This document shows positions 1-10,739 of a stretch of 64,000 nucleotides of DNA, one piece after another. The stretch is taken from the NCBI RefSeq assembly GCF_003020115.1, contig NZ_PYFX01000004.1, positions 186,001-250,000 on the forward strand, read 5' to 3'. Position 1 is the first letter of the stretch. Each line of letters begins with the position of its first letter. The notes beneath the pieces are model-generated. The model saw only the letters and a list, made by a program, of their open reading frames with translations, was not told the origin of the DNA and ran no database searches. The DNA is from Bradyrhizobium sp. MOS002 (GTDB lineage Bacteria > Pseudomonadota > Alphaproteobacteria > Rhizobiales > Xanthobacteraceae). The translations under genes were made by a program, and so were the position numbers.

Positions 1-2
1 GC

Positions 3-368
3 CGCGGCTACAAGGACAAGGAAGACGAGAACCGGGACTACGTCATCGTCATCACCTATTCCGAGAAGGCCATCGTCATCGTCATGATCTATGACGGCTG
101 GGAGTGGGACAAGGTCGGCGAGATCCTCCGGGCCGATGTCGGCACCGATGACACCGATATCATGAAGAAGGCGAAGTGGGAGGTCATGGACAAGACCACC
201 GTTCGCGGCATCTTCGAATACGATCAGTCCATGATGGACCGGCTGTCCAAGGCCAAGCGTCTCTCGCTCGATTTCGAGGACGATGACGACGACAGCATCG
301 AGATGCAGGTGCCGCGTGCCGGTGAAGCGCTGGCGGCGCTGAAATTCTGCGAGGAGAATCGCAAGTAA
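3..368 (+). CDS. Small acidic hypothetical protein, 5' end outside window
   Basis: The reading frame is open from the first complete codon of the window (base 3) to TAA at 366-368, so the gene begins upstream; an internal ATG at 84 is in frame but the preceding 27 codons read as normal protein (charged, then a hydrophobic beta-strand-like run). The visible 121 residues are rich in Asp and Glu, including a run of five Asp. The closing segment (hydroxyl or charged residues, then VPRAGEALAALKFC) resembles the end of IalB-like or DUF-type periplasmic proteins in which a small residue swap is followed by a helix and a late Cys, but I cannot assign a family. No function is proposed. Confidence 0.7.
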   Translation, partial: RGYKDKEDENRDYVIVITYSEKAIVIVMIYDGWEWDKVGEILRADVGTDDTDIMKKAKWEVMDKTTVRGIFEYDQSMMDRLSKAKRLSLDFEDDDDDSIEMQVPRAGEALAALKFCEENRK

Positions 369-688
369 GTTGCCGGAACCGGATGCGAAGCCGGCGGGAT
401 CGGTGGCGACTGGATGCTGCAGCGGGCGCGACGCCTGATTCACCGCACACGTGACTCATCGCACACAGTCCGCGCGCTGTTCGCATTTATCCTAGTCTTT
501 GGCGAAAACGTCCAAGCCGCATCCTGCGGTTGACGTTACGCAAGGACGATGTTCGATATTCCAGCATTTCGTTGCAACGTTTTCTCCGCGTCGACGGCGG
601 CGATTGACCGGCCCGTCTCCTTCGCCAGTCCCCGGATCGAGATCTCGCGCGCAGGCGCGGGCCACACGCAGATTGCGTCGTCCGGCCG
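369..688. other. Intergenic region, no gene seen
   Basis: This 320-base gap separates the acidic protein from the first LuxR-type gene. Open frames crossing it have Arg/Pro/Ser-rich translations typical of out-of-frame GC-rich DNA. No convincing promoter, terminator or repeat was recognised. Confidence 0.5.
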
Positions 689-1846
689 ATGACGATCCTC
701 CACGCAAATCGATTCTCGTCCCTCTTGGGCGAGATCTACGACGCGGCGGTCGATCCTGCGCTGCGCAGCAGGGCGCTGGAACAGATTTCGTATTTCGTCG
801 GCGGATGTGCCGCGACCATCCTGTCCAGGGACTCAGCCGGGCTCTCGATCGAGATCCATGAGCATTTCGGCACCGAATCCCGCTTCCGCCAGCTTTATCG
901 CGACCGATATGTGGAGCTCGACCCTCTGCTCGATCGTCATCTCTCGCTCGCGGCGGAACAGACGATCGGCGTCGCCGATATCATGCCTCATGCGGATTTC
1001 CTGGCAACAAGCTTCTATCGCGAGTGGGTGGAACCGCAAGGAGCGATAGACCTTGTAACCGTTGCCCTCGAGAAGTCGGACACACGCACCACGATCCTGC
1101 AGGTGTTGCGCCACAGGTCGCGCGGAATCGTTGACGAGCCGATGCGTGAGCGCATGCGGCTGCTTGCTCCGCACCTCCAGCGCTCCAGGATCATGGGCCG
1201 GCAGATCAGGGCTCGGTCGCATACGGTGGACGACCTTGCCGACGTCCTGGATGGGCTGAGCACGGCGATCTGCCTGCTCGACGCAGATGGCCGCGTCGTG
1301 CATGCCAACGCAGCATCCCGCGAGCTGTTCGCCGATGCCAGCCTGCTCGCAATGGTCGGCGACCGGATCGTAGCCCGCAACACCCAGACCGACAAAATAT
1401 TCCGCGGCCTGTGCGAAATCGATGCAGGCAGCGCAACGCGTTCCGCTGCGCGCCGTCAGATCGAGCTTGCGACATCAGTTGATGGGCAGCACTATCTGCT
1501 CCATGCTTTTCCCCTGAAGCGTGATCGTACTCCATCGCGAGATGCCGCAGCCACGGTGCTCTTCGTTCAGAAGGCATCGGCGGCGACATGGCTCGCAGCC
1601 GATGCGATCGCTGCGGCCTTCAGGCTGACACCGTCCGAACTGCGCGTATTGATGGCCATTATCGAGATCGGCGGCGTTCCCGATATTGCGGCAAAGCTCG
1701 GCATCGCCGAGACGACGGTGAAGACGCATCTCGGCCGCCTGTTCGAGAAGACCGGCGCCGGCAGGCAGGCCGACCTGGTCAAGATCGCCACCGGCTTTGC
1801 CGTTCCATTCGCGCGTCGAACGAACGGTGGTGACGACGCCATGTGA
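689..1846 (+). CDS. LuxR-type (GerE HTH) transcriptional regulator
   Basis: A 385-residue regulator. The last 65 residues or so form a GerE-type helix-turn-helix: LTPSELRVL starts the domain and AETTVKTHLGRLFEKTGA is the recognition region. Residues about 185-215 (LSTAICLLDADGRVVHANAA) look like the start of a PAS-like sensor fold. The N-terminal 170 residues resemble those of two further regulators at 6987 and 8218, including the YREWVEPQG motif (YQEWMRPQG and YQEWLRPQG in the others). It lacks a receiver domain, so it is not a classic response regulator, and no LuxI-type synthase is in the window. The ligand is unknown. It is the most diverged of the three paralogues. Confidence 0.85.
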   Translation: MTILHANRFSSLLGEIYDAAVDPALRSRALEQISYFVGGCAATILSRDSAGLSIEIHEHFGTESRFRQLYRDRYVELDPLLDRHLSLAAEQTIGVADIMPHADFLATSFYREWVEPQGAIDLVTVALEKSDTRTTILQVLRHRSRGIVDEPMRERMRLLAPHLQRSRIMGRQIRARSHTVDDLADVLDGLSTAICLLDADGRVVHANAASRELFADASLLAMVGDRIVARNTQTDKIFRGLCEIDAGSATRSAARRQIELATSVDGQHYLLHAFPLKRDRTPSRDAAATVLFVQKASAATWLAADAIAAAFRLTPSELRVLMAIIEIGGVPDIAAKLGIAETTVKTHLGRLFEKTGAGRQADLVKIATGFAVPFARRTNGGDDAM

Positions 1847-2076
1847 TCCATTTCACATGGTTCGCCGCTATCTGCCGCAATCTCAATCCATTGTGATGAG
1901 CCGAGCTCCCGTGTCCTCCGAATGCACGACGCGAGCCATTTGATACTTTCGTATATCGCATTCCAGAAAAAGTGAAGAGCAGCAAGCGCCGCGAAGAGAT
2001 GCCGCGACGGCATCGAACGCGAGTGTGAGGAAACGACAGCGCGTGGCCGGACCTGCTCGTCGGTTGGAGGATTGCA

Positions 2077-3048
2077 GTGAGCCAGTTTGATTTTTCCGTT
2101 ATCAACGTTTCAACGAGCGAAATTCCCGAAAACGAGCGTATCCCGCTGCTTCGCGATTTCTATTGCCGCGGGGTGTTGAAGGCGGAGGTCGAGGCCAGGG
2201 AAGGAAAGCCGGCCGCGGCGAGCTTCACGTCCCACGTCTTGCCGGAAGCCCAATTGCTGATCGGAGGATTGTGCGGAGCGCGGGTCATTCGCACCAAGCA
2301 CCTGGTTGCCGATGGTGACGACAGCCTGGCCCTGATCGTGAATCGGTCTGGCGTGCTTGGGATATCCGGGCGGGGACACGATCTGAGCCTTCGTGCGGGA
2401 GAGGCGGTCCTGACCAGCGCGGAAGACGTCACGACGTTCGAGCGATTTTCGCTGGGTAGCTCCTTCTCGCTGCGCGTGCCGAGACGCGTGCTGGCGCCGA
2501 TGATCGTGGATGTCGATGACGCCGTGATGCGGGTCATGCCGGAGAGCTCGACGGGACTTCGATTGCTGGTCGATTACGCGGTGACGCTGGTGCGGGAGAA
2601 GGCATTCGCGATGCCCAATTTGCGGCAGCTCGGGGTCGGGCATCTGCACGATCTTCTGGCAATCGTCCTCGGTGCCACCAACGAGCCGCGGGAGCTGGCC
2701 GGGCGGCGCGGCGTCAAGGCGGCACGGCTGCAGAAGGCCAAAGTCTCCATCGCCAACAATTGCTGGCGGCAGGACCTGTCTGTGGCCACGGTCGCCCAGG
2801 AACTCGGCGTGACGCCGCGCTATCTCCAGCGCCTGTTCGAGGCCGACGGCAAGACGTTCTCGTCCTTCCTGATCGAACAACGCCTAAAGCGTGCGCATCG
2901 CATGTTGCGCGAACCCGGATACGCCGAGCGGACCGTCAGCTCGATCGCCTACGATGTCGGCTTCGGCGATCTCTCCTATTTCAACCGCTGCTTCCGTCGA
3001 ACTTATGGCGCCACGCCCAGTGACGTCAGGAGTGGCGAGATTTCGTGA
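2077..3048 (+). CDS. AraC-family transcriptional regulator
   Basis: A 323-residue protein that starts with GTG at 2077, preceded by GGAGGATT. The C-terminal 100 residues hold the two helix-turn-helix units of AraC/XylS proteins: VATVAQELGVTPRYLQRLF for the first, then the second unit with SSIAYDVGFGDLSYFNRCF and the closing YGATPSDVR. The N-terminal 200 residues resemble the ligand-binding half of AraC-binding-like proteins (opening with a segment about reaching position 'LRDFYCRGVLK'). It stands alone between a LuxR-type gene and a DUF3455 gene, so its target is unknown. Confidence 0.9.
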   Translation: MSQFDFSVINVSTSEIPENERIPLLRDFYCRGVLKAEVEAREGKPAAASFTSHVLPEAQLLIGGLCGARVIRTKHLVADGDDSLALIVNRSGVLGISGRGHDLSLRAGEAVLTSAEDVTTFERFSLGSSFSLRVPRRVLAPMIVDVDDAVMRVMPESSTGLRLLVDYAVTLVREKAFAMPNLRQLGVGHLHDLLAIVLGATNEPRELAGRRGVKAARLQKAKVSIANNCWRQDLSVATVAQELGVTPRYLQRLFEADGKTFSSFLIEQRLKRAHRMLREPGYAERTVSSIAYDVGFGDLSYFNRCFRRTYGATPSDVRSGEIS

Positions 3049-3102
3049 CCGCGCGCGACTGAAATTCAACCATCTGCCGATTTCACCAGGAGGGGATTCG
3101 AC

Positions 3103-3648
3103 ATGATCCTTGATTGCGAAGCCATGACCAAGGCGTTGTGCCGCGGCTTCATCGTTGCGGGCCTGTATGGCTCTTCGGCCCTCGCGGGAATGCCCGACGA
3201 GATCAGGGTTCCCGGGGAGATCCCCGGCACTTCTCTCCATGCCGAGGGCGCCCAGATCTACGAATGCCAGGCCGCTGGCGCGAACCAGCTGGCTTGGCAG
3301 CCGCGAGAGCCGGCCGCGATCTTGATCGACGGAGGTAACTCGGTCGGCCGCCACTATGCGGCGTTGCATTGGGAGACCGTCGACGCCGGCACGCTCATAT
3401 GGGAGCACAAGGACGGCAGCCTGGTGAAGGCCAGGATCGTCGCCCGCATCGCCGGTCGCACCACGGACGATCTTCCATGGTTGAAGTTCAAGGTGATCGC
3501 GCAGACCGGCAACGGCCTGCTCTACGGCGTCACTCATGTCCAGCGCATCAACACGCAAGGCGGCCTGGTCCGCGGTCCCTGCGAACAGGCCGGCGCCTAT
3601 CGCAGCGCCCCGTATTCGGCCGACTACGTCTTCTGGCGCGCGGAGTAG
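3103..3648 (+). CDS. DUF3455 family exported protein
   Basis: The 181-residue product matches the DUF3455 layout: signal peptide ending near SSALAG, then VPGEIPGTSLHAEGAQIYEC, a Trp-rich central part with GRHYAALHWE, and a late GGLVRGPCEQAG. Proteins of this kind are periplasmic or secreted and of unknown function. The start at 3103 is supported by CAGGAGGGG seven bases upstream; an in-frame ATG at 3124 would give a more typical signal peptide (MTKALCRGF) and remains possible. It follows the AraC gene by 54 bases and may be cotranscribed with it. Confidence 0.8.
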   Translation: MILDCEAMTKALCRGFIVAGLYGSSALAGMPDEIRVPGEIPGTSLHAEGAQIYECQAAGANQLAWQPREPAAILIDGGNSVGRHYAALHWETVDAGTLIWEHKDGSLVKARIVARIAGRTTDDLPWLKFKVIAQTGNGLLYGVTHVQRINTQGGLVRGPCEQAGAYRSAPYSADYVFWRAE

Positions 3649-3694
3649 AGCATGATGCAGCGTTGCGTGCGGTATCGAAAGTCGAGAGCGATGG

Positions 3695-3943
3695 ATGCAC
3701 CGGTTCTTCTTTGATCTCCTGGTCGGCAATGTCGTGAAGATCGACCCGGGCGGCATGGTCTTCGAACATACCAAGGCGACATTCGTAGTGGCCGACGAGA
3801 TGGCGAAGCATCTGTTCGTCTGGCGCGATGATTTGCGCGATCGCGACGCCTGGATTCGCGTGAGGGATGCTGGCGGGCGCGAGATCTATCGTGCCGCGGT
3901 CTGGTCGGAGACTGCGGACAAGGAGGGCTGGGACCAGGCGTGA
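3695..3943 (+). CDS. DUF6894 family small protein
   Basis: An 82-residue protein beginning MHRFFFDLL, with a central helix ([14 protein letters not shown]) and a strand pair ending in a Val/Ile-rich segment followed by an acidic tail. This is the pattern of the DUF6894 family, small soluble proteins that are abundant in Bradyrhizobium and have no known role. The usual Asp-Gly pair after FFD is absent here, so this is a diverged member. The start has GAGAGCGATGG just upstream. Confidence 0.65.
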   Translation: MHRFFFDLLVGNVVKIDPGGMVFEHTKATFVVADEMAKHLFVWRDDLRDRDAWIRVRDAGGREIYRAAVWSETADKEGWDQA

Positions 3944-4091
3944 GCGTCCCCGCGACTGTGTCGCAACGCTGCATCAGTGCTGCACGAAACAGCGTCGGTT
4001 CGTTCTGAGCCGCGACCCGGTCGCTGCCGTCCAAGTCGGGCGTAACGCGCGGCTCTACTTTAGCGTTCAGCGATTCCGATTTTGCTGCCGG

Positions 4092-4111
4092 CCTCCTCCA
4101 ACCGGAGGAGG
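4092..4111. promoter_or_regulatory. Inverted repeat before the autotransporter gene
   Basis: CCTCCTCC-AACC-GGAGGAGG forms a perfect 8-bp stem with a 4-base centre, 58 bases before the autotransporter start codon. A second element with the core CCTCC-N4-GGAGG lies at 6911-6926 before the next LuxR-type gene. It could be an operator or a hairpin in the leader mRNA; which one cannot be decided from sequence. Confidence 0.4.
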
Positions 4112-4169
4112 TCGGTGCCAACGTGCCTGCGCTGATATCGAGCGAAGGGCTTTGACCGAGGACGTAGAG

Positions 4170-6844
<2,675 letters not shown>

Positions 6845-6879
6845 GCCGGCATTAGCCCCGGCGGCTTGAGCACGACGCA

Positions 6880-6910
6880 CGCCGGCCGGGCTCCATGTGC
6901 CCGGCCGGCG
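6880..6910. terminator. GC-rich hairpin after the autotransporter
   Basis: CGCCGGCCGGG, a 9-base loop and CCCGGCCGGCG form a perfect 11-bp stem 36 bases after the autotransporter stop. There is no T-run, so it would be a weak intrinsic terminator or a REP-like mRNA stabilising element. Confidence 0.45.
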
Positions 6911-6926
6911 TCCTCCGATCGGAGGA
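6911..6926. promoter_or_regulatory. 16-bp perfect palindrome before a LuxR-type gene
   Basis: TCCTCCGATCGGAGGA is a perfect palindrome 60 bases before the ATG at 6987. Its core CCTCC-N4-GGAGG is shared with the inverted repeat at 4092-4111 upstream of the autotransporter, which suggests a common binding protein, perhaps one of the neighbouring LuxR-type regulators. Confidence 0.4.
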
Positions 6927-6986
6927 TGCCGCACGCTGTGGCTGTGGTATGCTTGGTGATACTGATCACCCAGGCCATTTATAGCC

Positions 6987-8105
6987 ATGCACGGACCACG
7001 GAAGCTGCCCGACTTGGTCGAGGCCATCTACGATGCCGGCCTCGATCCCTCGCTGTGGAATAACGTCGTCACCGGCATCCGCGACTTCGTCGGGGGCCAG
7101 GCCTGCGGGCTGTTTTCCAAGGACTCGATCAGCAAATTCGGCGTCACGCACTATTATTGCGGGGCGGACCCGCACTACATCCGGCTCTATTCCGAGACGC
7201 ATTCGAAGTTCGATCCGCTGACGGTCCTGCCGCCGCACGGCCAGATCGTCAGCATTCCGGATCTCGTCAATTTCGATGAATATCGGCGCGGACGCTTTTA
7301 CCAGGAGTGGATGCGGCCGCAGGGTTGCAGCGATGCGGCCAACGTCGTGCTCGAGAATTCGAATGCGAGCTGCCCCGTGATGATGACGGTGCTGTCGGGC
7401 CGCCGGATGGTGGATCCGGTGATGAAGCACCGCCTCTCGCTGGTCGTCCCGCACGCCAGCCGCGCGTTGCTGATCAACCGCGCCATGACCTCGCAACTGA
7501 CGCTGGCGACGGCGCTGGCGGAGGTTCTGGACAATCTGGTCTGCGGCATCTTCCTGCTCGACGGCTTCTGCCGGGTGGTGCACGCGAATTCCGCGGGGCA
7601 CGCCTTGCTTGCGGCTGACGATCTGGTTCGGTCCGTTGCGGGGCAATTGGTGACCAGCAGCGCGGAGGCCAATCAGACGCTGCGGGAAGCGTTCGCGACC
7701 CGCATTGAAAGTGCCCTGCTTGCCACAAAGAGGCATGCGTTTTCGTTGCTTTCGCCCTCGGGCGAGCGCTACGTCGCCCACATCCTGCCGCTGTCGTCCG
7801 TCCTGCGGGGCGGCAGCGAGCGGGTGATCGATGCCGTCGGTGCGCTCCTGCTGCGCAAGGTATCGCCCGGCGGACAGTCCTACGGCGAATTGATCGCGCG
7901 GACCTTCGACCTTACGCCGGCCGAACTGCGCGTGTTCCTGTCGATCGTCGAGGTTGGCGGCGTCCCGGAGACGGCGGTCGCGCTCGGGATCGCGGAAACG
8001 ACGGCGAAGACGCATCTGCATCGCGTGTTCGCCAAGACGGGCGTTTCGCGTCAGGCCGATCTCGTCAAGCTTGCGGCGGGATTCTCCAATCCGCTCGTCA
8101 ACTAG
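6987..8105 (+). CDS. LuxR-type regulator, tandem copy 1
   Basis: A 372-residue regulator with the same plan as the protein at 689: N-terminal domain about 1-170 with YQEWMRPQG, a PAS-like middle (VCGIFLLDGFCRVVHANSA), and a C-terminal GerE HTH starting LTPAELRVF and containing AETTAKTHLHRVFAKTGV. It is the close tandem duplicate of the gene at 8218: both products are 372 residues and end in the same RQADLVKLAAGFSNPLV segment. One difference in the recognition helix is Ala for Val (TTAKTH against TTVKTH). A palindrome sits 60 bases upstream. No receiver domain or cognate synthase is nearby. Confidence 0.87.
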   Translation: MHGPRKLPDLVEAIYDAGLDPSLWNNVVTGIRDFVGGQACGLFSKDSISKFGVTHYYCGADPHYIRLYSETHSKFDPLTVLPPHGQIVSIPDLVNFDEYRRGRFYQEWMRPQGCSDAANVVLENSNASCPVMMTVLSGRRMVDPVMKHRLSLVVPHASRALLINRAMTSQLTLATALAEVLDNLVCGIFLLDGFCRVVHANSAGHALLAADDLVRSVAGQLVTSSAEANQTLREAFATRIESALLATKRHAFSLLSPSGERYVAHILPLSSVLRGGSERVIDAVGALLLRKVSPGGQSYGELIARTFDLTPAELRVFLSIVEVGGVPETAVALGIAETTAKTHLHRVFAKTGVSRQADLVKLAAGFSNPLVN

Positions 8106-8217
8106 ACTGTTGATTGTGTCTTCACGATTGAACCTTTCGCTCCCGCGAAGGACTCACAAGAGCCGCTAGGCATGATGAACATTTCGCCATCTCCATGTGT
8201 CACCATTGGCTCTTCCG

Positions 8218-9336
8218 ATGCCCCGACCTCCAAAACCGTCCGAGTTGATCGAGACAATCTATGACGCGGGTCTCCACCCGGAGTTGTGGAGCGAGGTTGT
8301 TATCAAGCTCAATGCCTTCATCGGCAGCCAGGCCTGTGGTCTGATTACGAAGGACCCGGTCAGCAAATCAGGCGCGACGCATTATTACTGCGGGGTCGAT
8401 CCGCACTACATTCAGCTGTATGCGGAGACCTACTCTCGGTACGACCCACTTGCTCGGCTTCCGCGCTATGGCGAGGTGCGCAACATTCCCGATCTCGTGG
8501 ATTTCGACGAATATCGCCGCGGCCGCTTTTACCAGGAGTGGCTGCGTCCCCAGGGTTGCGTCGACGTCGCCAACGTGGTGCTGGAGCAATCGAAGTCGCC
8601 CTGTCCGATGCTGATGACCGTGATCCCGGGCAGGGAGATGCTCGACGCCGAGCAACGGGCGCGGATGCAGTTCCTGGCTCCGCATGCGAGCCGGGCGTTG
8701 CTGATCAACCGGGCGATCGAACGGAAGCAGCAGCGCGCCATCGCGCTCGCCGACGTCGTGGACCGGTTGAATGCCGGCGTCATCCTGCTCGATTCGGCCT
8801 GTCATATCATCCACAGCAATCCGGCCGCGGAGACGATCCTGGCCGTCGATGATGTCCTGCGGTCTGTCTCGGGCCGGTTGGTGGCAAGCTCCTCTGCTGC
8901 AAATTCGGCGCTGCGCGATATTTTCCGCGACACAAGCGAAGTCGGTTTGGCGGCATCTTCGGGGCGGAAAATTCCGCTGATGTCGCGTGACGGTTCCTAC
9001 TACGTCGCGCACGTCATCGCGCTGCCATCACTGCTGCGCGAGGGTACTGCCGAGCGCAGTTCGGCCGTCGGAGCCTTGTTCATCTGGAAAGCGGAACTCG
9101 ACGGCCGCTCGAGTGCCGGTCTCATTGACCGCACCTTCGAACTCACGCCAGCGGAAATGAGAGTCTTGCAGTCGATCGTCGATGTCGGCGGCGTGCCGGA
9201 GACGGCGGTTGCGCTCGGTATCGCGGAGACGACGGTGAAGACGCATCTGCATCGCGTGTTCGCCAAGACCGGCGTTTCCCGTCAAGCCGATCTCGTCAAG
9301 CTCGCGGCCGGATTCTCCAATCCACTCGTGCACTGA
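8218..9336 (+). CDS. LuxR-type regulator, tandem copy 2
   Basis: The 372-residue product aligns without gaps to the protein at 6987 when the ATG at 8218 is used (MPRPPKPSELIETIYDAG against MHGPRKLPDLVEAIYDAG); a GTG at 8197 would add seven residues with no counterpart, so 8218 is preferred. N-terminal domain, PAS-like centre (NAGVILLDSACHIIHSNPA) and GerE HTH are all complete. The DNA coding for the HTH is nearly identical in the two copies, while the middle has diverged more, which fits a duplication with the DNA-binding part held constant. The two could compete for the same operators with different signals. Confidence 0.87.
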   Translation: MPRPPKPSELIETIYDAGLHPELWSEVVIKLNAFIGSQACGLITKDPVSKSGATHYYCGVDPHYIQLYAETYSRYDPLARLPRYGEVRNIPDLVDFDEYRRGRFYQEWLRPQGCVDVANVVLEQSKSPCPMLMTVIPGREMLDAEQRARMQFLAPHASRALLINRAIERKQQRAIALADVVDRLNAGVILLDSACHIIHSNPAAETILAVDDVLRSVSGRLVASSSAANSALRDIFRDTSEVGLAASSGRKIPLMSRDGSYYVAHVIALPSLLREGTAERSSAVGALFIWKAELDGRSSAGLIDRTFELTPAEMRVLQSIVDVGGVPETAVALGIAETTVKTHLHRVFAKTGVSRQADLVKLAAGFSNPLVH

Positions 9337-9565
9337 GACGCGTTCAGAACGCAGGCGAGTCGCTGCAGCTCGCAACAGGTTCAATCAGAAGCATCATTAG
9401 AAAGTTATCGCGCGTCGTTCGATCGAATGACGCGATTTTCCGCGCTCTATTTTACTGAACATCACACGGTCTGTTGTTCGACGTGTCAGGCATTTGTGTG
9501 AAGCAACTCACTGCAGGCGGAAGTGGATCCCGTCAATCTCTCGGACAGGTTGAGAGGAGATTGTC

Positions 9566-9823
9566 ATGCGAACGGTGTCACCGGTGCTGGCAGGCAGGTT
9601 CCGCGATATCGTCACCCGCATAAGCGCGGTACTCCGCGCGCAGCGGGAAATCGACGCGCAGCGCGTGTTGCGACGCTATCGCCATCTGCTGGAGCAGCCG
9701 TGCGAAACATTGCGTTTGAATGAAATCATTCCGGTCAGCAACGAAAAGGATATTGCAGAAAATGCCCACGGATCTGATGGGTGCGAGCGCGCCGCCGGAC
9801 ACCGCAAATTCGAACGTGCGTAA
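9566..9823 (+). CDS. Small basic hypothetical protein
   Basis: An 85-residue, Arg-rich protein with a good ribosome site (GAGAGGAGA, seven bases before ATG). It is predicted mostly helical (REIDAQRVLRRYRHLLEQPCE). No family recognised. Its last 21 codons overlap, in another frame, the start of a putative small membrane protein at 9762. It lies 229 bases after the second LuxR-type duplicate and may belong to that regulatory block. Confidence 0.55.
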   Translation: MRTVSPVLAGRFRDIVTRISAVLRAQREIDAQRVLRRYRHLLEQPCETLRLNEIIPVSNEKDIAENAHGSDGCERAAGHRKFERA

Positions 9824-9995
9824 CGTCAACGCCGTCGCGATCGCGCTGACCGCAGCGCTCGTCACGCTCCAACTGGTCGGCCTCACGATGCTGGAGCGAT
9901 CTCACGCTTACGTAATGCATCCGTCGGTTCCATTCGAACCGGCCGTTTGCACGGAGAGCGCCGAGGTCCCTGTCTCGCAAATTCCCTACGACTGA
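9762..9995 (+). CDS. Putative small single-span membrane protein
   Basis: A 77-residue frame starting at ATG 9762 with AAAAGGA about 12 bases upstream. Residues about 24-43 (AVAIALTAALVTLQLVGLTM) form one hydrophobic segment, followed by a short polar tail. It overlaps the preceding frame by 62 bases and ends 15 bases before the TSUP permease. An alternative start at 9720 would lengthen it by 14 residues. Neither a family nor a role is recognised; coding status is uncertain. Confidence 0.4.
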   Translation: MPTDLMGASAPPDTANSNVRNVNAVAIALTAALVTLQLVGLTMLERSHAYVMHPSVPFEPAVCTESAEVPVSQIPYD

Positions 9996-10010
9996 CCCGG
10001 AGGGCGGATT

Positions 10011-10739
10011 GTGCCTGATGTCACGACTCTGATGCTGCTCAGCGTTGCCGTGTTTGCCGGCGCCTTCGTCTCCGGGCTCTCGGGATTTGCCTTCTCGGCG
10101 GTGGCGGGGGCCATTCTGCTCCGGGTGTTTCAGCCGCTCGAAGCCGTGCCGCTGATGATGGCGTGCAGCATCGGCGTGCAGGCCACCAATCTGTGGGCGC
10201 TTCGGCGCAATATCCGCTGGGAGGGCAGTCTGCTGCTGATCGTCGGTGGCTTGATCGGCGTTCCCATCGCCGTGTCGCTGCTCCAGAGCACCGATACGCA
10301 TCTGCTCCGGCGCGGCTTCGGCATCATCGTTGCGCTTTATGCGGCCTACATGCTGCTGCGGCCGACGCTGGTGACGGCCGGCGAGGCAGTCGGGCGGCAC
10401 TGGGTCGCGTTGATCGGGTTCGGGGGAGGGCTGGTCGGCGGGCTGACGGCGATGCCCGGCGCGATCCCGACCATCTGGTGCGACATGCGCGGCATGCCCA
10501 AGAGCGAGCAGCGCGGCCTGGTGCAGCCGTTCATCGCCGCGATGCAGCTATTCGCGATCGCGCTGCTGGTCGGACATCAGGATCTGTCGTCAAAAGTCTT
10601 CGTCGATCTCGCGGTCAGCCTGCCGGCGCTGTTCGCCGGCTCCGCGCTCGGCGTGATTGCCTTCCACAGGGTCAACGAGACGGTCTTTCGCAAGACCGTG
10701 CTCGTTCTGTTGTTGCTGTCGGGGATTTCCCTGGTCTAG
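10011..10739 (+). CDS. TSUP family permease (TauE/SafE-like)
   Basis: A 242-residue membrane protein starting with GTG at 10011 after GGAGGGCGG. It opens with the TSUP signature region (AGAFVSGLSGFAFSAVAGAILL) and repeats a related GFGGGLVGGLTAMPGAIPT motif in the second half, with about eight hydrophobic segments. The family exports or imports sulfite, sulfoacetate, sulfolactate and related small organic anions; substrate cannot be told from sequence. It converges on the RND permease gene, and the two stop codons share the tetranucleotide CTAG at 10736-10739. Confidence 0.85.
   Translation: MPDVTTLMLLSVAVFAGAFVSGLSGFAFSAVAGAILLRVFQPLEAVPLMMACSIGVQATNLWALRRNIRWEGSLLLIVGGLIGVPIAVSLLQSTDTHLLRRGFGIIVALYAAYMLLRPTLVTAGEAVGRHWVALIGFGGGLVGGLTAMPGAIPTIWCDMRGMPKSEQRGLVQPFIAAMQLFAIALLVGHQDLSSKVFVDLAVSLPALFAGSALGVIAFHRVNETVFRKTVLVLLLLSGISLV

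Noticed and set aside
499..861. Possible small gene before the first LuxR-type gene
   Set aside because: Overlaps the real gene in another frame and its translation is Arg/Pro/Ser-rich.
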